Shown here piece after piece: positions 56,622 through 64,000 of a stretch of DNA of 64,000 bases. The notes under the pieces were generated by a model. That model was not told where the DNA came from. It worked only from the letters and a program-made list of their open reading frames with translations, and did no database searches. Each line of letters begins with the position of its first letter. Positions within the stretch are counted from its first letter, which is position 1. The stretch is from Azonexaceae bacterium. GTDB lineage: Bacteria; Pseudomonadota; Gammaproteobacteria; Burkholderiales; Rhodocyclaceae. A program made the translations under genes and the position numbers. The stretch is taken from assembly GCA_013335535.1 (NCBI GenBank), contig JAAXVL010000005.1, positions 1 to 64,000 on the forward strand. The letters are read 5' to 3'.

Positions 56622-59600
56622 GCGCCACCTCGACCACGCTCCTCGACATCATGACAGCCAAGGTGCGCAGCCTGCCGCCGCAGGCGACGCTGCGTGAAGC
56701 AGCACACCTCATGGCCGAGGAACACATCTCCAGCCTGCTGGTCATGGCTGACGGGAAAGCGCTCGGCATCATCACCGAGAGCAATATCCTGCGCACCCTG
56801 CATGAGCACCAGTCGGGAGAGGTTCGGCTCGACAGCGTCATGTCGCGCCCGCTGATCACAGCCCCGAGCAGTCTCGATCTGGCCAGCGCCCGCCGCCTTG
56901 TCGAAGAACATGGCATCCGCCACCTCGTTGTCGTCAATGCCTCGGGTCTGGTCTGCGGTATCGTCAGCGACACCGATTTCCGCCTGCGTCTCGGCACCGA
57001 AGCCTTCCGCCACCTGCGGACGCTGGATGGCATCATGGACAGGAATACTCCGCACTTGCCGCCCGAAGCAACGCTGGGCGACGCCCTGGCCAGCATGGTC
57101 GCCAACGCGGCCGACTACCTGATCGTCAGCGAAGCTGACAAGCCGCTGGGCATCCTTACCGAGCGCGACATTCCGCGTCTGATCAGCACATTCGAGGATC
57201 CGCACGGGGTCAGCCTGCGCCAGGCCATGAGCACTCCCTTGCGCAGCGTTCATATCGATGCGCCGGTTACCACAGCGCTGGAAACGATGAACCATTTCCA
57301 GCTTCGGCACATGATCGTTATTGCCGACGACGGCCGCATTCTGGGCGTCATCAGCCAACGCCGGCTCTTCGAGCAACTGGCGCTGGAACGGCTGGAAAAT
57401 GCCATGCTCCAGGCCAAGCAGGAACGCGAGCGACTGCATCTCGAAACCCACTTGCGACTGGCGCTGGACGGTGCTGCGGCAGGCAGTTGGGAATATAGCC
57501 ACAAGAGCGGTTACCTGATCGCCAGCGATGGCCTGCTGGCCATGCTCGGCCACACGCGAGCCGGCTCGCCCGAGACCAAGGCCGAGTGGATGGCGCTGAT
57601 CCACCCCGACGACCGGCATCTGTTGGTTGCCACGGTCAACGAGAAAAATCGCCCAAAAAACCATTCCAAGCTCGTCGAATACCGGATTCGTCATAGCGAC
57701 GGACACTGGCTGTGGGTCGAAGACCGGAGCTGCGTCGTCGAGCGCAACGCCGACGACAGCCCCCGTGTGACCACGGGCGTGGTCAATGACATTACCGAAC
57801 GCCAGATCACCCGCCAGCAGATCACCCGCCAGAACCGCGCCCTGCGCATGATGAGCGGGGTCGCGCAAGCAATGGTTCGCTACAACGACGAAAAGCAGAT
57901 GCTGGCCGAGATCTGCACCCTGCCTGTCGAAATCGGTGGCTATCTGATGGCCTGGGTGGGCGAAGTCGTACACGACGAAAAGAAAAGCATCGTTCCGGTC
58001 GTCAGCTCGGGGCTGGCCGAGCCCTACCTGAACCAGCTGGAAATCACCTGGGACGACGCGCCGACCGGTCAGGGGCCGAGCGGCCGCGCCGTCCGCAGCG
58101 GTATCCCGGCCATCATCCGGGACATCGACAGCGATCCGTCCTTCGCACCATGGCGGACAGCGGCCCAAGCCCAGGGCTTTCATTCGTCGATCTCGCTCCC
58201 GCTGCGGGTTGACGGACAGGTCATCGGGGTCCTGAGCCTCTATTCGGCGGCCATCGACCCCTTCGACGACGAAGAGATCACCCTCCTCGGCAACCTCGCC
58301 GGCGAACTCGGCCTCGGCCTGAGCATGCAGCGTTCGCGGCAGACGCTGGCCCAGAGCGAGGCGATGTTGCTTCAGGCCCAGCGCCTGGCGCGGCTCGGCC
58401 ACTTCACCTTCGACGCGGCAACCGACTGCCTGACGGGTTCGCCAACACACAGCGAGATCTTCGGCATAGCGCCGGGCGAGGTGTTGAACACCGAGGACTG
58501 GCGGCGACTGATCCATCCGGAAGACCGGGTGCGGATGAGCGAATATTCGCGCGACCACGTTTTCCGTGGTGGCCAGCCATTCGACAACGAATACCGCCTG
58601 ATCCGCCGCAGTGATGGCGAGGAACGCTGGATACACACCGTTGGCCAGCTTGCCTACGGTAGCGATGGCCGGGTCAGCCGGCTGTTCGGCACAAGCCAGG
58701 ACATCACCGAGCGCAAGCAGTTCGAGCAGCGCCTGAGCCAGAGCGAGGCGGAACTCAAGGAAGCGCAGGCCGTTGCCCATCTTGGCAGCTGGACGCTGGA
58801 CATCGTCAATGACAAGCTCAACTGGAGCGCCGAGGTTTACCAGATATTCGACCTCCCACAGGATCACCCCTTGCGGCTGGCCGACTTCGTCGAACGCATC
58901 CACCCGGACGATCAGGAACGCGTCCTGACCGACTGGCAGGCCGCCCTGACCGGCGCCCCCTACGACAGCGAGCATCGCATCGTCGTCAAGGGAGAACTGC
59001 GTTGGGTTCGCGAGCGGGCCAATGTCCGTTTTGACCATTCCGGCCGGGCGGTATTCGCCGTCGGCACGGTGCAGGACGTCACCGAACGCCACCTTGCCGA
59101 GGAACAACTGAGCAAACTGTCGCTGGCCATCGAGCAAAGCCCGCACAGCATCGTCATCACCAACACCCGCGCCGAAATCGAGTACGTCAACGACACCTTC
59201 GTCAGCAACACCGGCTATGCCCGCGAAGAAGCGATTGGCGCCAATCCGCGCCTGCTCCATTCGAACGAGACCCCCAAAGAAACGTATGTCGACATGTGGG
59301 CGACGCTCGGCGCAGGGAAAACCTGGCGGGGCGAGTTCATCAACCAGCGCAAGGATAGCTCCGTCTTCACCGAATTCGCCATCATTTCGCCGGTGCGCCA
59401 GCGGGATGGAAAGATCACCCACTATCTCGCCATCAAGGAAGACATCACCGAGAAAAAACGGAACCAGTCCGAGCTGGAAAACTACCGCCAACACCTTGAA
59501 ACGCTGGTCGCCGAACGTACCGAACAACTGATCCAGGCCAAGGATGAGGCCGAATCGGCCAGCCGAGCCAAGAGCGCTTTCCTGGCCAACATCAGCCATG

Positions 59601-61315
59601 AAATCCGGACGCCGATGAACGCCATCATCGGCCTCACCCACATTGCCCAGCGCAGTGCCGTCAACACCGAACAGCATGATCGGCTGGGCAAGGTTTCCGA
59701 GGCAGCGCACCATCTGATGGGCATCATCAACGACGTGCTCGACATATCGAAAATCGAAGCCGGCAAGCTGCAGCTCGAATACACCGCTTTTTCGCTGGCC
59801 CATATCTGCGCCAATACCTGCGAGATGGTGGCCGACCGGGCTCACGCCAAGCATCTGCCGCTGAGCTGCGAGATCGACCCGGCCATGCCGGCAACCTTGC
59901 TCGGCGACCCGCTGCGTGTTCAGCAGATTTTGCTCAATTTCGTCTCCAACGCCATCAAATTCACCCACAGTGGCACGATCCAGATCACGATGCAGCTGCT
60001 CGGGCGCCCCGATGGCAACGCGATGATCCGCTGTGAAGTTGCCGACACCGGTATCGGCATTTCGCCGGAAGGCGTGGCCAAACTGTTCCAGCCGTTTGAG
60101 CAGGGCGACACGTCGACGACGCGCCGCTACGGCGGCACCGGGCTCGGCCTGGCGATCAGCCGCCGACTGGCCGAAGCAATGCATGGCGAGATCGGCGTTA
60201 CCAGCAAGCCGGGCATGGGAAGCACTTTCTGGTTCACGGCCCGGCTTGGCGTCGCCGCAGAAAATGAGACATCGCCGGAAAGCGCCGCCGCATCGACAGC
60301 CACCTACCAGCGCGGCGCCCACATCCTGCTCGCCGAAGACAACGCCATCAACGCCGAGGTCGCCAGCGAACTGCTGCTCACTGCCGGATTCAAGGTCGAT
60401 CTGGCCGTCGATGGCAACCAGGCCCTCAAGATGGCCCGCGGACGGCATTACGACCTGGTCCTGATGGACATGCAGATGCCGCTCATGGATGGCCTTGAAG
60501 CGACCCGCCAGATCCGCGCCCTGCCGGGCTGGGGAAAAATCCCCATCCTGGCCATGACAGCCAATGCCTTTGACGAGGACCGCGACATCTGCCTGGCCGC
60601 CGGCATGAACGATCACGTCGCCAAGCCCGTCGCTCCGGATGTCCTTTTTGCCGCACTGACCCGCTGGCTACCGATCAAGGCCGCCATCCCGACGCCGGCT
60701 GAGGAACCGCCAGCTACCGCCAACGAACTGGCCGGCATCAGCGGCCTCGACAGCCACTTCGGCCTGCAGTCGGTACGCGGCCGGATGGAGAGCTATCTCA
60801 GGCTGCTCGCCAAGTTCACGGAAAACCACAGCGATGACTTCGCCCGCATCCGCAGCAATCTGGCCGCCGGCAACCGCGACGAAGCGCGCCGGCTCGCCCA
60901 TTCGCTGAAAGGCGTTTCGGCCACGCTGGGCGCCGTGCTCATCCACAAAACCTCGGTGGCACTTGAAACGGCAATCAAGGAAGGGCGCGAATCAAGCGTC
61001 ATCGAACCGCTCATCGACGCCGCCGAGCGGGCCTACACCTCCTTGCGCGGGCAACTGGCCACGGTCGCCCAACCCGTGCACAGCGCCCAGGATGCAGGCG
61101 ACGCGGCGGCGACCAGTGCGCTGCTCGAGCGCCTCCGCCGGGAATTGCAACAAGGCGAGATGAGTGTCCAGGATCTGGTCCGAAACCAGGCGGCGAGCCT
61201 GAAAATCGTGCTCGGCAAGAACTTCAGGTCATTCGAGGATCTGGTCTCCGTCTTCGATTTTGAAGGCGCGCTGGCCGTTCTCAACGAAGCGGTGCCACCG
61301 GAGCACGCTGCTTAA
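56618..61315 (+). CDS. Hybrid histidine kinase with CBS, PAS and GAF domains, receiver and Hpt
   Basis: A 1565-residue, apparently soluble kinase. Four CBS motifs (residues about 5-255, e.g. [19 protein letters not shown]) form the N-terminus. PAS (about 275-400), GAF (about 407-573, [19 protein letters not shown]), three more PAS units to 955, HisKA with His994 ([14 protein letters not shown]), HATPase, receiver with Asp1284 and Hpt with His1428 ([12 protein letters not shown]) follow, then a helical tail. CBS domains suggest adenine-nucleotide sensing. The core is clearly paralogous to the preceding kinase. Confidence 0.92.
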   Translation: MSATSTTLLDIMTAKVRSLPPQATLREAAHLMAEEHISSLLVMADGKALGIITESNILRTLHEHQSGEVRLDSVMSRPLITAPSSLDLASARRLVEEHGIRHLVVVNASGLVCGIVSDTDFRLRLGTEAFRHLRTLDGIMDRNTPHLPPEATLGDALASMVANAADYLIVSEADKPLGILTERDIPRLISTFEDPHGVSLRQAMSTPLRSVHIDAPVTTALETMNHFQLRHMIVIADDGRILGVISQRRLFEQLALERLENAMLQAKQERERLHLETHLRLALDGAAAGSWEYSHKSGYLIASDGLLAMLGHTRAGSPETKAEWMALIHPDDRHLLVATVNEKNRPKNHSKLVEYRIRHSDGHWLWVEDRSCVVERNADDSPRVTTGVVNDITERQITRQQITRQNRALRMMSGVAQAMVRYNDEKQMLAEICTLPVEIGGYLMAWVGEVVHDEKKSIVPVVSSGLAEPYLNQLEITWDDAPTGQGPSGRAVRSGIPAIIRDIDSDPSFAPWRTAAQAQGFHSSISLPLRVDGQVIGVLSLYSAAIDPFDDEEITLLGNLAGELGLGLSMQRSRQTLAQSEAMLLQAQRLARLGHFTFDAATDCLTGSPTHSEIFGIAPGEVLNTEDWRRLIHPEDRVRMSEYSRDHVFRGGQPFDNEYRLIRRSDGEERWIHTVGQLAYGSDGRVSRLFGTSQDITERKQFEQRLSQSEAELKEAQAVAHLGSWTLDIVNDKLNWSAEVYQIFDLPQDHPLRLADFVERIHPDDQERVLTDWQAALTGAPYDSEHRIVVKGELRWVRERANVRFDHSGRAVFAVGTVQDVTERHLAEEQLSKLSLAIEQSPHSIVITNTRAEIEYVNDTFVSNTGYAREEAIGANPRLLHSNETPKETYVDMWATLGAGKTWRGEFINQRKDSSVFTEFAIISPVRQRDGKITHYLAIKEDITEKKRNQSELENYRQHLETLVAERTEQLIQAKDEAESASRAKSAFLANISHEIRTPMNAIIGLTHIAQRSAVNTEQHDRLGKVSEAAHHLMGIINDVLDISKIEAGKLQLEYTAFSLAHICANTCEMVADRAHAKHLPLSCEIDPAMPATLLGDPLRVQQILLNFVSNAIKFTHSGTIQITMQLLGRPDGNAMIRCEVADTGIGISPEGVAKLFQPFEQGDTSTTRRYGGTGLGLAISRRLAEAMHGEIGVTSKPGMGSTFWFTARLGVAAENETSPESAAASTATYQRGAHILLAEDNAINAEVASELLLTAGFKVDLAVDGNQALKMARGRHYDLVLMDMQMPLMDGLEATRQIRALPGWGKIPILAMTANAFDEDRDICLAAGMNDHVAKPVAPDVLFAALTRWLPIKAAIPTPAEEPPATANELAGISGLDSHFGLQSVRGRMESYLRLLAKFTENHSDDFARIRSNLAAGNRDEARRLAHSLKGVSATLGAVLIHKTSVALETAIKEGRESSVIEPLIDAAERAYTSLRGQLATVAQPVHSAQDAGDAAATSALLERLRRELQQGEMSVQDLVRNQAASLKIVLGKNFRSFEDLVSVFDFEGALAVLNEAVPPEHAA
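57627..57660 (-). repeat. Possible degenerate copy of the dispersed element
   Basis: On the minus strand TTTTTTGGGCGATTTTTCTC precedes GTTGACCGTGGCAAC. The core is shared but the rest diverges, and the region is an ordinary PAS domain, so chance similarity is possible. Confidence 0.3.
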
Positions 61316-62553
61316 TTCGCCGCATCAAGCCAGCGAGTGGCACCCAGGCCGGCTGCCCGGCCGCTGGCGAAACAGGCCGTGAGCAGATAGCCGCCCGTCG
61401 GCGCCTCCCAGTCCAGCATTTCACCGGCGCAAAAGACGCCGGGGTGGCCACGCAGCATGAGGTTTTCGTCCAGCCCCGCAAAGGCGACACCGCCCGCCGT
61501 GCTGATCGCTTCGTCGAGCGGCCGGGTCGCCGTGACCACCAGCGGCAAGGCCTTGATCGCGGCGGCCAGACGGCTCGGCATATTCATCGTTTCGGCCGAG
61601 CAGAATTCACGGAGCAAACCAGCCTTGACGCCTTCGATACCGGCATGCCGGCGCAGATGGTTGGCCAGCGAATCGCGGCCACGCGGCCGGGCCAGGTCGG
61701 CCGTCAGTTTTTCGAGGCTGCGGCCGGGCGCCAGGTCGAGGTGGAGCACGGCGCGGCCGTCGCGGGCGAGTGCGTCGCGCAACGGGGCGGACACGGCGTA
61801 GATCAAACCACCTTCGATACCCGTCGCCGTGATGTTGAATTCGCCCTTTTTTTCCGGTTGACCATGGCAATGGGCACTGACGGCCTTGACCGGGGCGCCG
61901 GCAAAACGCGCGCTGAAATAAGGGCTCCACGCCACGTCGAAACCGCAGTTGGCCGGCTTGAGTGGCGCCACGTCGATGCCACGATCGACGAGCGTGGGCA
62001 CCCAGGCGCCATCCGAGCCGAGTTTGGCCCAACTGCCGCCGCCAAGGGCCAGGATGACCGCGTCAGCAGCGACCGCGATCTCGCCGGCGGGTGTGGCAAA
62101 ACGCAAGCTGCCATCCGGCGCCCAGCCGAGCCAGCGGTGACGCACATGAAACCCGACACCCTGCCCGCGCAGGCGATGCAGCCAGGCGCGCAGCAGCGGT
62201 GCGGCTTTCATGTCGGTGGGAAAAACCCGGCCCGAGGTGCCGACGAAGGTGTCGATACCGAGACCATGAATCCATTCGCGCAGTTGCGTCGGGCCGAAGG
62301 CGTCGAGCAGCGGCGCGATGTGCGTCGCGCGTTCGCCGTAACGCCCGATGAAATCGGCCAGCGGCTCGGAATGGGTGATGTTCATGCCACCCTTGCCGGC
62401 CATCAGAAATTTGCGTCCGACCGAGGGCATGGATTCAAAAATTTGAATGTTTTTCCGGTTGACCGTGGAAACTGTGGCATTCGCGGCGGCGAGCATTTCG
62501 GCCGCCATGAGTCCGGCCGGGCCGCCGCCGATGATGGCGACGCGCTGCATCAT
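61312..62553 (-). CDS. BaiN/HI0933-family flavoprotein (TIGR03862 type)
   Basis: A 413-residue FAD-dependent oxidoreductase. [18 protein letters not shown] is the dinucleotide loop, [19 protein letters not shown] and [20 protein letters not shown] are family signatures, and [16 protein letters not shown] and [15 protein letters not shown] close the FAD site. Its substrate is unknown. Two dispersed repeat copies interrupt it: one adds STVNRKN between the first loop and the second beta strand, the other gives [12 protein letters not shown] in the middle domain. It overlaps the transglutaminase gene by 4 bases. Confidence 0.88.
   Translation of the reverse strand: MMQRVAIIGGGPAGLMAAEMLAAANATVSTVNRKNIQIFESMPSVGRKFLMAGKGGMNITHSEPLADFIGRYGERATHIAPLLDAFGPTQLREWIHGLGIDTFVGTSGRVFPTDMKAAPLLRAWLHRLRGQGVGFHVRHRWLGWAPDGSLRFATPAGEIAVAADAVILALGGGSWAKLGSDGAWVPTLVDRGIDVAPLKPANCGFDVAWSPYFSARFAGAPVKAVSAHCHGQPEKKGEFNITATGIEGGLIYAVSAPLRDALARDGRAVLHLDLAPGRSLEKLTADLARPRGRDSLANHLRRHAGIEGVKAGLLREFCSAETMNMPSRLAAAIKALPLVVTATRPLDEAISTAGGVAFAGLDENLMLRGHPGVFCAGEMLDWEAPTGGYLLTACFASGRAAGLGATRWLDAAN
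61833..61871 (+). repeat. Dispersed GGTTGACCGTGG element, copy 6 (inside the flavoprotein)
   Basis: GTTGAATTCGCC, then CTTTTTTTCC and GGTTGACCATGGCAATG, with one core change. It is antisense to its gene and read as [12 protein letters not shown]. Confidence 0.75.
62434..62471 (+). repeat. Dispersed GGTTGACCGTGG element, copy 7 (N-terminus of the flavoprotein)
   Basis: TCAAAAATTTGAATG, then TTTTTCC and GGTTGACCGTGGAAAC. It is antisense to its gene and read as [12 protein letters not shown], a different frame from copy 6 in the same gene. Confidence 0.75.
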
Positions 62554-63563
62554 TTGTCGTCCGGGTCGGTTTTTGCTGGCTTGGATGCGTCCGCCGCTTT
62601 CGGCAGCCTGGACGGCGGCGAAGCATCCGCTTTGGCCACGAGCAGCTCCTCGGGAATATCTTCTTCGTCGAGCGGGATCACCGTCACCGCGACATCCGGC
62701 TCGGTGCCGCCACCGCCGAGAATAATGCCGCGCAGCGGCGAAATGTCCGAGAAATCGCGGCCGAAAGCCAGGGTGATGTGCTCAGTGTTGGGCAGCAGAT
62801 TGTTGGTCGGATCGAAATCCACCCAGTCATTTTCGCTGCCCGGCGCATAGACCGACACCCAGGCATGCGAAGCGTCAGCGCCGATCAGGCGTGGTTTGCC
62901 GGGGGGCGGCCGGGTCAGCAGGTAGCCGCTGACGTAGCGCGCCGCCAGGCCGAGGGCGCGCAGGCAGGCGATCATGAGGTGGGCGAAGTCCTGACAGACA
63001 CCGCGCTTCTTTTCGAGCACTTCGAGAACCGGCGTCGATACCGTGGTCGCCTCCGGATCGAAGGTGAATTCGCGGAAAATCTTGGCCATCAGGGCCTGTG
63101 TCCCGACCAGCACGGGTGTCTCGGGCGGGAAACAATCGGCGGCGTAATCAGCCAGCTCGTGCTTGACACGCACGTGTGGGCTTTCGAACAGGAAACGCGT
63201 CGCATCGAGGTCGGACGGGATCGGATCGGTCGAATCGTAAGCCAGCCGGTCGCGGACCTCCTCCCAGGGCAGCGATGCCTCGATGTCCTTGGGCAGGTGC
63301 GGCATGACGGCGACGGTCATGGCCGAACGGATGAACAGTTCGTCATGCGGCGTATGGAAGGCCATCCACGTCACCGGATTGCCGAAGGCATCGCGTCCGT
63401 CGCGGCGCCAGGTCGGTACCGGCGTGATGTCGATGCGTTGCTCTTCGACCTGCTGCCAGTCGAGAACGCGCGGCGACAGATGCAATTGCTGTTGCGACAG
63501 CGACACGTTGCTGCCGTAGTCGTAACGGGTTTCGTGCAGGACGCGGTAGCGAACAGGTTCCAT
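62550..63563 (-). CDS. Transglutaminase-like cysteine peptidase family protein
   Basis: A 337-residue protein with an N-terminal bacterial transglutaminase-like beta domain (YRVLHETRYDYGSNVSLSQQ) and the core triad Cys190 (KRGVCQDFAH), His233 (DASHAWV) and Asp249 or Asp251 (WVDFDPTN). These proteins usually sit beside alpha-E and circularly permuted ATP-grasp proteins, as here, in a pathway thought to make or cleave a peptide-like product. A Pro/Ala/Lys tail ends the protein. Confidence 0.9.
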   Translation of the reverse strand: MEPVRYRVLHETRYDYGSNVSLSQQQLHLSPRVLDWQQVEEQRIDITPVPTWRRDGRDAFGNPVTWMAFHTPHDELFIRSAMTVAVMPHLPKDIEASLPWEEVRDRLAYDSTDPIPSDLDATRFLFESPHVRVKHELADYAADCFPPETPVLVGTQALMAKIFREFTFDPEATTVSTPVLEVLEKKRGVCQDFAHLMIACLRALGLAARYVSGYLLTRPPPGKPRLIGADASHAWVSVYAPGSENDWVDFDPTNNLLPNTEHITLAFGRDFSDISPLRGIILGGGGTEPDVAVTVIPLDEEDIPEELLVAKADASPPSRLPKAADASKPAKTDPDDK

Positions 63564-63565
63564 GG

Positions 63566-64000
63566 TCAGACCGCCATCGTCTGCCGGCTGACATCGCCGA
63601 CGTGCGTGAAATAGCGCATGCCAAGCGCCTCGGAAAGCTTGTTGGCGGCGCTGTCGAGCGATTGCAGGATGTCGGCGAGCTCTTCGCAGGCCGAATAATC
63701 GCGCGCGCTGTCGAACTGGATGTTTTCCAGGCGGCGCAGGTCGAAAGCTTGCAGAGGCGCCAGTGCCGCGGCCAGACCGGCACCGAAATCGTCGCCAAGC
63801 TCACGGCCCATGCGCTCGAGGTAGTTGCCGAGTACGTTGCCCTGGAAGACCACGCCGTGCGGGTTGCTCTCGTCGAAAACGAGCAGGTCGACGACCGGCA
63901 GCAGTTCCGGCTGGCGCGAGTAGCGCGAGCGGTAGGTAATGATCGAGTCGGACAGTTCGAGCAGCCATTCGAGCGAGCCCTGGCTGCGCGCCGCCGGCAT
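63566..64000 (-). CDS. Alpha-E (DUF403) domain protein, C-terminal part
   Basis: The window cuts the 5' end; 144 residues are visible. They are helical and match the alpha-E domain (RSQGSLEWLLELSDSIITYRSRYSRQPELLPVVDLLVFDESNPHGV, described here in parts: SIITYRSRYS and LLVFDESNP). It ends 2 bases before the transglutaminase gene. The complete gene may be a stand-alone alpha-E protein or a fusion with a circularly permuted ATP-grasp domain. Confidence 0.85.
   Translation of the reverse strand: MPAARSQGSLEWLLELSDSIITYRSRYSRQPELLPVVDLLVFDESNPHGVVFQGNVLGNYLERMGRELGDDFGAGLAAALAPLQAFDLRRLENIQFDSARDYSACEELADILQSLDSAANKLSEALGMRYFTHVGDVSRQTMAV

Noticed and set aside
56468..60616. A 1382-codon open frame on the minus strand
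   Set aside because: Antisense to the two hybrid kinases; composition and absence of any domain show it is a shadow of their codon bias.

Overview
The window reads as chromosomal DNA of a betaproteobacterium, most likely of the Rhodocyclales (Dechloromonas/Azonexus-like). This is inferred from the GC-rich codon use, the gene orders ndk-rlmN-pilW-rodZ-ispG-hisS-yfgM-bamB-der and hfq-hflX-hflK-hflC-DUF2065-hisZ-purA, and the mix of TRAP/DctA dicarboxylate uptake, many sensor kinases and a c-type-heme sensor kinase. I see no rRNA, CRISPR array, insertion sequence or prophage. The only tRNA is tRNA-Leu(CAG).

Layout. 1-9.2 kb: a DUF599 tail, rarD, a lone ClpP-like protease, alanine dehydrogenase, an unknown lipoprotein, a broken copy of the rarD 3' end, a CNNM/CorC-type membrane protein, a membrane-anchored spermidine-synthase-like protein and an orphan heme-c sensor kinase. 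9.3-15.9 kb: a TetR repressor divergent from a complete RND efflux operon (adaptor, pump, outer-membrane channel), with an AcrR-type operator lying on the promoter. 15.9-21.4 kb: rlmB, a hemerythrin with extra cysteines divergent from an HDOD protein, rnr, tRNA-Leu and a small secreted protein. 21.5-37.5 kb: a long minus-strand block of housekeeping genes. 37.6-45.0 kb: a C4-dicarboxylate module with TRAP transporter dctPQM, symporter dctA and two-component system dctSR; a shared palindromic site lies upstream of both transporter units. 45.1-51.9 kb: trxA, rho, rpmE, an ArnT-like glycosyltransferase, orn, an M48 protease, a small cytochrome c and rsgA. 52.1-61.3 kb: a tightly packed signalling cluster of an HD-GYP response regulator and two giant paralogous hybrid histidine kinases. 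61.3-64 kb: a BaiN-like flavoprotein, a transglutaminase-like protein and the end of an alpha-E protein.

The most unusual feature is a short dispersed element of about 35-45 bp. It consists of an AT-rich part, a T-run and a conserved core GGTTGACCGTGG. There are seven clear copies and one doubtful copy. Most lie inside coding sequences and are translated in several different frames. They contribute the signal-peptide core of the efflux channel, the first membrane segment of the M48 protease, the last residues of alanine dehydrogenase and two separate insertions in the BaiN-like flavoprotein.
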